A program made the translations under genes and the position numbers. Shown here piece by piece: positions 58,849 to 64,000 of a DNA stretch of 64,000 bases (position 1 is the first letter of the stretch; each line of letters starts with the position of its first letter). The stretch is from assembly GCF_000954115.1 (NCBI RefSeq), contig NZ_CP010797.1:124001-188000 (forward strand), given 5' to 3'. The DNA comes from Rhodococcus sp. B7740. Lineage in GTDB: Bacteria > Actinomycetota > Actinomycetes > Mycobacteriales > Mycobacteriaceae. Below the pieces are notes generated by a model. It saw only the letters and a list, made by a program, of their open reading frames with translations. It did no database searches and had not been told where the DNA came from.

Positions 58849-60291
58849 CTAGGCGATGATTGCGAACAGAATCCCTGCGACGGCGAAGCTGACCACGGAC
58901 AGAATGGTCTCGAGGACCGTCCACGTCTGCAGTGTCTGCTTGACGGTGAGGTTGAAGAACTTCGCGATGATCCAGAATCCGCCGTCGTTGACGTGGCTGG
59001 CGATGATCGAGCCCGCCGCGATGGCCATGGCGATGAGCGCGACGGCAGGAGCCGAGTAGTCCTGCGCCGCTACCAGGGGTCCGACGATTCCGCCGGTCGT
59101 CACGATGGCCACTGTGGCCGAGCCCTGCGCCACGCGCAGGGCACAGCTGATGATGTAGGCCAAGACGATGATCGGTAGGCCCGCGGCTGCCATGGTGTCG
59201 GCCAACGCCGTGCCGATACCCGTGGCCGAGATGACCTTCCCGAAGAACGCACCAGCTCCGACGACCAGCAACAGCATGCCCACCGGACGAAGTGACTCTC
59301 CGGTCAGCTTGCTGAGTTCCTGGACTGTGGATCCGCGTCGAATGCCCAGAACGTAGAACGCGATCAGAACTGCGATGAGCAGCGCGACGGCCGGTGTACC
59401 GAAGAACGTGAGTACTTCGAGGAGGTTTCCGGGATCGAGCAGAATGCTGCCGAACGTGGCCCCGAGGATCAGGACCAGTGGAACGGCAATGATCGCTCCG
59501 ATCGTGCCCACCGACGGCGGCGTCGTGACGACCGGGCGCTTGGTTGCGACTGTGCCTGCGCCTCCACTCTCGGTGGTGCTTGCGTCGTCGCCGTCGTTGA
59601 TGAAGTCCTCGGGGACGTCGACGATGACGCGTTTACCGATCCAGTTACCCCAGACCAGGCCGGCGGCGATGAATCCTGGTATGCCGCAGATGAATCCGAA
59701 CAGGATGAGCCAGCCCAGGTTCACCTCGAGCAACCCGCCGAGGGCGACCGGACCTGGGTGTGGCGGCAGGAAGGCGTGCGTCATGGACAACCCGGCCAGC
59801 ATCGGCAGCGCATAGAGCACCAACGACTTTCCGCCTTGACGCGCCGCCACGTACACCAGCGGTGCCAACACGAAGATGCCGATGTCGAAGAAGACCGGGA
59901 TGCCGAAGATCAGCCCCAGCAGTCCCATTGCGATGGGTGCTCCGCGTTCGCCGAAGATCCCGAGTAGTTTGGCGGTCAAAGCCTGTGCGCCACCCGACTT
60001 TTCGAGAATCGCCCCCAGGACCGTTCCCAGTCCGATGATGACTGCGATGTGCCCGAGGATGCCGCCGAACCCGGTTTCCAGAAGTGACTCGTTGCTCTTG
60101 ATCGCGGTGCCGACTATCTCGTTGACGGGCAAACCGGCAGCCAGAGCCAATCCGAGGCCGACGATGAGAAGTGCGATGAACGGTTCGAGCTTGACCTTGA
60201 TGATGACTACGAGCAGCACGGCAATTGCGATGCCGCACAGTACGAGTAGACCAGGAGTCGAGGTCCTGAGCCAGTCGACGACAGAATTCAT
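58849..60291 (-). CDS. GntP-family permease
   Basis: The 480-residue membrane protein has about 12 segments and GntP-family blocks: GLGLALAAGLPVNEIV, GLIFGIPVFFDIGIFVLAPL, HAFLPPHPGPVALGG, ALRVAQGSATVAIVTTGG and SHVNDGGFWIIAKFFNL. The family imports gluconate and related sugar acids, and some members D-serine. Its ATG overlaps the stop of the KDPG aldolase gene by four bases. A hydrophilic insert (about residues 240-275) is longer than usual. In this operon it most likely imports an amino or plain aldonic acid. Confidence 0.93.
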   Translation of the reverse strand: MNSVVDWLRTSTPGLLVLCGIAIAVLLVVIIKVKLEPFIALLIVGLGLALAAGLPVNEIVGTAIKSNESLLETGFGGILGHIAVIIGLGTVLGAILEKSGGAQALTAKLLGIFGERGAPIAMGLLGLIFGIPVFFDIGIFVLAPLVYVAARQGGKSLVLYALPMLAGLSMTHAFLPPHPGPVALGGLLEVNLGWLILFGFICGIPGFIAAGLVWGNWIGKRVIVDVPEDFINDGDDASTTESGGAGTVATKRPVVTTPPSVGTIGAIIAVPLVLILGATFGSILLDPGNLLEVLTFFGTPAVALLIAVLIAFYVLGIRRGSTVQELSKLTGESLRPVGMLLLVVGAGAFFGKVISATGIGTALADTMAAAGLPIIVLAYIISCALRVAQGSATVAIVTTGGIVGPLVAAQDYSAPAVALIAMAIAAGSIIASHVNDGGFWIIAKFFNLTVKQTLQTWTVLETILSVVSFAVAGILFAIIA

Positions 60292-60926
60292 GACGAGCCT
60301 TCCTTGATGTGTGCACTGATAGCCGCCACGAACGCCTGCGCTCGCACGGTGATGTCGTCCCACTGGGCGGCCGCGACCGACGCCGGTGGGACCACATCGG
60401 TACCTGCAGTCACTGCGACGGCACCTGATGTCAGGAACTGAGCAGCGTTGCCCGCGTTGACTCCGCCGGACGGAACGAGTTGTGCGTCGGGGAAGGGGCC
60501 GAGCAGATCCTTGAAATACGCGGGCCCGACGGTCCGAGCCGGAAATATCTTCACGGCATCGGCTCCGAGATCGAGGGCAGTCATCACCTCGGACGGGGTG
60601 AGTGCGCCCATCATCAGCGGGACCCCGGCGTCGGTGACGATCGCGGCAACGTCGGGACGCAGCCCGGGTGTCACGACGAAGTGTGCCCCGGCGTCGATCG
60701 CGGACCGGGCTTGGTCGGCGGTCAGGACCGTGCCCGCCCCGACGACTGCACCTGCGTCCGATGCCGCGCGGATCAACGCGAGGACACCGGGCGTGGTGAA
60801 GGTCAGCTCGAGCGCGCGAATTCCTCCGCGCGCGAGCGCATCTGCCAACGCAGCAGAATCCGAGATGTGCGGGGCGCGCACCACCGACAGTGTGCGGTCC
60901 TCGAGAATGGTCGTCATGGCGTTCAC
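60288..60926 (-). CDS. eda: KDPG/KHG aldolase (Eda-type)
   Basis: The 212-residue class I aldolase shows LELTFTTPGVLALI (catalytic Glu), VGAGTVL, FVVTPG, LMMGALTPSEV and the Schiff-base lysine in DAVKIFPA, then VPSGGVN. It cleaves 2-keto-3-deoxy-6-phosphogluconate to pyruvate and glyceraldehyde-3-phosphate. GTG 60926 overlaps the stop of the D-aminoacylase-like gene (GTGA), ATG 60917 being a less likely alternative; its own stop overlaps the permease start. It is the last catabolic step of the operon's proposed pathway, acting on the product of the divergent PfkB-type kinase. Confidence 0.93.
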   Translation of the reverse strand: MNAMTTILEDRTLSVVRAPHISDSAALADALARGGIRALELTFTTPGVLALIRAASDAGAVVGAGTVLTADQARSAIDAGAHFVVTPGLRPDVAAIVTDAGVPLMMGALTPSEVMTALDLGADAVKIFPARTVGPAYFKDLLGPFPDAQLVPSGGVNAGNAAQFLTSGAVAVTAGTDVVPPASVAAAQWDDITVRAQAFVAAISAHIKEGSS

Positions 60927-62536
60927 GATGTTTGCCTTCCGGTGGGGTTCATCCGCAGGGCGTGGCCTGCCAGAGAATGAGTGGGGCGATGCTCGTCGAT
61001 GGCGAACGCGCCGTTGACCATGACGTGGCTGATGCCTTGGGCCTGTTGTTTCGGGTTCTCGAACGTGGCGGTGTCGCGGACGGTGGCCGGGTCGAACAGG
61101 ACGAGATCGGCTGCGTGCCCTTCGGCGATCGTGCCGCGGGCGCGCAGGCGGAGTCGCTCAGCGGGACGGCCGGTCAGGTGATTGACGCAGTCCTCCAGTG
61201 ACAGCAACTGCTCGTCTCGCGCGTAGTGACCCAGGTAGCGGGGGAACGTTCCCCAGGCGCGCGGGTGCGGCTTCTCGCCGACCAGGATCGCGTCGCTGCC
61301 GCCCATATGGCGTGGATGCGCCATGATCTCGCGCACGTTCTCCTCGTGTCCGACGTGCTGCAGGATGGTGGTGGCCAGCGCGTCTCGTCGAAGAAAGTCG
61401 AAGAACACGTCCACCGGGGACTTACCCGCCTCGGACGCGATGTCGGACATCGTGCGTCCGACGTACCGATCGAGGTCGGGGTTCGCGACCCCGCTGAGCT
61501 GGATGGTCTCCCACTCGACGGTGACGCCATGGCAGCCGTCGGACCCGTTGACATCGACATCTCGTGCGATGCGTCGACGCATGTCCGGATCGTCGAGTCG
61601 TTCCAGCGCGCGGTCCGGGCCACCCGACATCGCCCAACTCGGAAGCAGCGCAGACAAGGTGGTGGCTCCGGGCAGGTAGGGATACGTGTCGAGGGTGACG
61701 TCGCATCCGTTCGCGATCGCCGAATCGACGCGGTCCAAGAACTCGCGTGCCCGGCCCCGATTGACGCCGAAGTTCATCGTCGCGTGAGTCAGATGCAGCG
61801 CGCATCCCGTCTGCTCGGAGAGATCGAGCATCTCCTGATACGCGTCGAGCGCGCCCGCGCCGTAGGACCGCGTGTGCGGCGCATAGAACCCGCCGAAGTC
61901 GGCGACGACCTCGCACAACGCTCGTAATTCGCTTGTGTCCGCGTACATTCCGGGCGTGTACGTCAAACCGCTCGACATCCCGACGGCACCCTCCTGCAGC
62001 CCCTGTGCCAACAACTGCTGCATGTGGGCGATCTCGGACGGCGAAGCAGGTCGCTGATCAGGGCCGACCGCGAGGTATCGCAGTGTTCCCTGGGGAACGA
62101 GATAGGCAGCGTTCGGAGTGATGCCCTGGTCGAGGCGAGCGAGGTACTCCGAGACCGAACGCCACGAGAAGTCGAGGTCGACGGGATTGCCGTTCCATCC
62201 GGCGATCTGACGCCGCACCACATCGAGCGTCGCGTCGTCGATCGGAGCGTAGGCGATTCCGTCCTGTCCGATGACTTCGGTGGTGACGCCCTGACTGATC
62301 TTCGGGAAGTGGTCGGGGTCGGTCAGCAGACGCAGATCGGAATGGGCGTGCATGTCGATGAACCCGGGGGACAGGACGTGCCCCTCGGTGGCGTCGACGA
62401 TTCTGTCGGCACCGTGAACGGTGCCGGGTTCGGCGACCGAGGCGATGAGACCGTCGCGTACGAGAACGTCACGACGCTGCCGTGGTGATCCGGTGCCGTC
62501 GATGACGTCGGCACCTCGAATGAGGATATCGGACAA
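60923..62536 (-). CDS. D-aminoacylase-like amidohydrolase
   Basis: The 537-residue amidohydrolase of the N-acyl-D-amino-acid deacylase family has ILIRGADVIDGTGSPRQRRDV, the metal block GFIDMHAHSDL, GMSSGLTYTPGMYAD, ALHLTHATMN and the characteristic C-terminal SDAILVGEKPHPRAWGTFPR. It hydrolyses the amide of N-acyl-D-amino acids or, in oxidised-chitin pathways, of N-acetyl-D-glucosaminate. The start is a TTG at 62536, 13 bases after the upstream stop; no better codon precedes the first conserved strand. It is the second gene of the operon. Confidence 0.9.
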   Translation of the reverse strand: MSDILIRGADVIDGTGSPRQRRDVLVRDGLIASVAEPGTVHGADRIVDATEGHVLSPGFIDMHAHSDLRLLTDPDHFPKISQGVTTEVIGQDGIAYAPIDDATLDVVRRQIAGWNGNPVDLDFSWRSVSEYLARLDQGITPNAAYLVPQGTLRYLAVGPDQRPASPSEIAHMQQLLAQGLQEGAVGMSSGLTYTPGMYADTSELRALCEVVADFGGFYAPHTRSYGAGALDAYQEMLDLSEQTGCALHLTHATMNFGVNRGRAREFLDRVDSAIANGCDVTLDTYPYLPGATTLSALLPSWAMSGGPDRALERLDDPDMRRRIARDVDVNGSDGCHGVTVEWETIQLSGVANPDLDRYVGRTMSDIASEAGKSPVDVFFDFLRRDALATTILQHVGHEENVREIMAHPRHMGGSDAILVGEKPHPRAWGTFPRYLGHYARDEQLLSLEDCVNHLTGRPAERLRLRARGTIAEGHAADLVLFDPATVRDTATFENPKQQAQGISHVMVNGAFAIDEHRPTHSLAGHALRMNPTGRQTS

Positions 62537-62549
62537 GGGTTTCGGCTTT

Positions 62550-63833
62550 CTAGAAGAATGTGTGCACGAGATCGACGACGCGGGGATCGTCGCCATCGGC
62601 GTCGTCGACGACGGGAACCAGACGCCATTTGTCGAAGGCGGTGCACGGGTGAGACAGGCCCAACCGCACCACCGATCCGACCGGCAGCGCCGCGGCGTCC
62701 TCGGCCGGTAGGCGAAGGAACGCGTGTTGATCGTTCAGCGCTGTGACCGCGGCACCGGAATCGAGGGTTTCGGTTCCTCGAACCAGCTGGGGGACCGGCA
62801 GACCTTCGTCGAACGGAAAGTCCCGCTTGCCTGCATCGAGCAGCGCGAGACCGGGTTCCGGCCGGGATACCGTCCGAGCCCATCCGTGCATCGCAGACAT
62901 CAGCGGCGCGTCGGTGCGGGCGGGAGTCAGTGGTGAGATCTGCGAGTAGAAGCCGTCGTCGTGCACCACATAGGCACCCGAGCGCAGCACCACGTCGGTA
63001 GGTACACCCTCGCCGGTGGTGAGGGAGTGCAACCGCTCGACAACCAGATCCTGGTAGGCGCTACCGCCGGCGGTCACGATCGCATGGTCGCCGTACAACC
63101 CTTCGGCATCGAGCGCGCGATGAAGGGTGGCGACGTTGTCGAGGTAGGTCCGAACCGCCGCGAGGCCGCTGTCGGTCCGGTCGTGGCTGAGTGCGCCCTC
63201 GTAGCCGCCCACCCCGGCCAGGGTCAGCCGCGGCGACGACGCGATCGCACGAGCGACCGCGATCGCCTCGTCGGTCGTCCGCGCTCCGGTGCGACCGTGC
63301 GGGCCACCGAGTTCGACGATGACCGGGATGGAGCGTGTTCCCTGCGCCGCCAGGATGCGGTCCATCTCGTGCACCGTCGCGACGCTGTCCACCCAGCAAT
63401 AGAACTCGAATGTCGGATGCGAATCCAGTTCGGCCGCAATCCATGTCAGTGCGACAGGATCGATCTCGGCATTGGCGAGAAGGACCCGTTCGACCCCGAA
63501 CGCACGCGCTGCCTGAACCTGCCATCCCGTTGCGAGGGTGATCGCCCAGCTTCCCGCATCGAGTTGCTGTTTCCACAGTTGAGGGGCCATCGACGTCTTG
63601 CCGTGGGGCGCGAGCAGCACTCCCGCGCGCGCCGTCCACTCGGCCATGACCGAGATGTTCGACGCGATGCGTGCGCGGTCGAGAGTGAGTACGGGCGTCG
63701 TGAACTCGGAGAGTCGTGGCGACGTGGCGAGAAAGCTCTCGATGGTGTGCCCCCACGACCTGGGTGGCAGCGCCTTGTGCTCGGGTCCGAGCACTCGCCG
63801 GCTGAGTGCCTCGACGGCATCGGTGTCGATCAC
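62550..63833 (-). CDS. DSD1-like PLP ammonia-lyase (D-serine/D-threonine/D-glucosaminate type)
   Basis: The 427-residue fold-III PLP enzyme has an alanine-racemase-like barrel with the PLP lysine in LLAPHGKTSMAP near residue 79, VIVELGGPHGRTG, GGYEGAL, VTAGGSAYQDL, and the C-terminal metal site HPCTAFDKW typical of eukaryotic-type D-serine dehydratase/D-threonine aldolase. The family includes D-glucosaminate dehydratase, which yields 2-keto-3-deoxygluconate and ammonia. It is the first gene of the leftward operon and starts at a GTG. Context with KDG kinase and KDPG aldolase favours D-glucosaminate over D-serine; sequence alone does not decide. Confidence 0.88.
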   Translation of the reverse strand: MIDTDAVEALSRRVLGPEHKALPPRSWGHTIESFLATSPRLSEFTTPVLTLDRARIASNISVMAEWTARAGVLLAPHGKTSMAPQLWKQQLDAGSWAITLATGWQVQAARAFGVERVLLANAEIDPVALTWIAAELDSHPTFEFYCWVDSVATVHEMDRILAAQGTRSIPVIVELGGPHGRTGARTTDEAIAVARAIASSPRLTLAGVGGYEGALSHDRTDSGLAAVRTYLDNVATLHRALDAEGLYGDHAIVTAGGSAYQDLVVERLHSLTTGEGVPTDVVLRSGAYVVHDDGFYSQISPLTPARTDAPLMSAMHGWARTVSRPEPGLALLDAGKRDFPFDEGLPVPQLVRGTETLDSGAAVTALNDQHAFLRLPAEDAAALPVGSVVRLGLSHPCTAFDKWRLVPVVDDADGDDPRVVDLVHTFF

Positions 63834-63861
63834 GGTCGTCTCCTGGGTCTCGAAAATCGAA

Positions 63862-63898
63862 AGCGTTGCGTAATGTGCAACGCTAGTTGCGCAATGTG
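63862..63898. promoter_or_regulatory. Inverted and direct repeats in the operon's divergent promoter
   Basis: AGCGTTGC (63862-63869) and GCAACGCT (63877-63884) are perfect 8-base arms around a 7-base spacer. GTTGCGTAATGTG (63865-63877) recurs as GTTGCGCAATGTG (63886-63898), 21 bp or two helical turns further on, with one change; the second copy holds the palindrome TTGCGCAA. They lie between the leftward operon (start 63833) and the PfkB-type kinase (start 63959), so one regulator could control both. Confidence 0.7.
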
Positions 63899-63958
63899 TT
63901 TATGATTTGTAGTCTGCAACGAAAGCCAGCGTTCCCGCAAGAGTTCGAGGAGATCGAC

Positions 63959-64000
63959 GTGAAAGCACCACGAGCGGTGTGCGTAGGCGAAGGCCTCGTC
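63959..64000 (+). CDS. PfkB-type sugar kinase, N-terminal fragment (KDG kinase-like)
   Basis: Only 14 codons are in the window. From GTG 63959, preceded by GAGGAG, the frame reads MKAPRAVCVGEGLV, the first strand of PfkB/ribokinase-type kinases; VCVGE(G/A) is typical of 2-keto-3-deoxygluconate kinases. It is divergent from an operon with KDPG aldolase, for which a KDG kinase would supply the substrate. Cut by the right edge. Confidence 0.6.
   Translation, partial: MKAPRAVCVGEGLV

Noticed and set aside
1-64000. Prophage, insertion sequence, integron or conjugative element
   Set aside because: No integrase, transposase, terminase, relaxase or target-site repeat was seen; the region reads as core-like chromosome.
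1-64000. tRNA or rRNA genes
   Set aside because: No cloverleaf with a convincing T-loop and acceptor stem and no rRNA-like stretch was noticed by eye; a covariance-model scan would settle this.

Overview
The window reads as chromosome of a high-GC actinobacterium of the Mycobacteriales, most like a Rhodococcus. This is an inference from gene content: a fused ferredoxin/FprA-type reductase (FprB), an AurF-like di-iron oxygenase, a DUF3558 lipoprotein, a SigG-type ECF sigma factor with a SnoaL-like tail, FadD-type acyl-CoA ligase, an excalibur-domain protein, many ArsR/TetR/LacI regulators, and frequent GTG/TTG starts. No rRNA, tRNA, CRISPR array, transposase or phage gene was recognised, so it looks like ordinary chromosome with catabolic and regulatory islands. 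Layout: (A) 1-8475 is a sugar-alcohol locus: an FGGY kinase cut by the left edge, two LacI regulators, a small P-loop kinase, an L-xylulose-reductase-like SDR, a single-domain-ATPase sugar ABC transporter with permease and lipoprotein binding protein, and a mannitol/arabinitol-type long-chain dehydrogenase. CpG-centred palindromes lie in both divergent promoter regions, as expected for LacI-family operators. (B) 8463-26337 is a mosaic of small units: a thioesterase; a PRISE-like reductase divergent from an ArsR regulator with a duplicated operator; a solitary adenine methyltransferase; a pair of membrane-anchored proteins with overlapping genes; a tandem TetR-TetR fusion; a stand-alone LuxR HTH; an ArsR-SRPBCC pair with an operator over its own start codon; a TetR-esterase pair; a DUF3558 lipoprotein with a small partner; a DAACS symporter and a SanA/YdcF protein. 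(C) 26526-40921 holds an ABC-F ATPase, an acyl-CoA ligase, a DUF2786 gene broken by a one-base homopolymer slip, a serine hydrolase, the fprB/AurF redox pair, a TY-Chap-like protein, and an NrtR-DraG-macrodomain group for NAD/ADP-ribose metabolism. (D) 41068-49540 is a complete recC-recB-recD operon with ATGA overlaps. (E) 49559-58784 holds a second TY-Chap-like protein, a sulfite-reductase-type flavoprotein with no visible start codon, a DUF2079 membrane protein, a RelA/SpoT-domain protein with an S1-like tail, the SigG-like sigma factor, a VOC protein, a mini chorismate-mutase-like protein and a ferredoxin-reductase-type flavoprotein. (F) 58849-64000 is a tight catabolic operon (PLP deaminase, D-aminoacylase-like deacetylase, KDPG aldolase, GntP permease) divergent from a PfkB-type sugar kinase cut by the right edge. 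Read as a pathway it fits uptake and breakdown of (N-acetyl-)D-glucosaminate, the aldonic acid released when chitin is cleaved oxidatively, through 2-keto-3-deoxygluconate and KDPG to pyruvate and glyceraldehyde-3-phosphate. This is the most interesting system seen here; the substrate assignment is inference.
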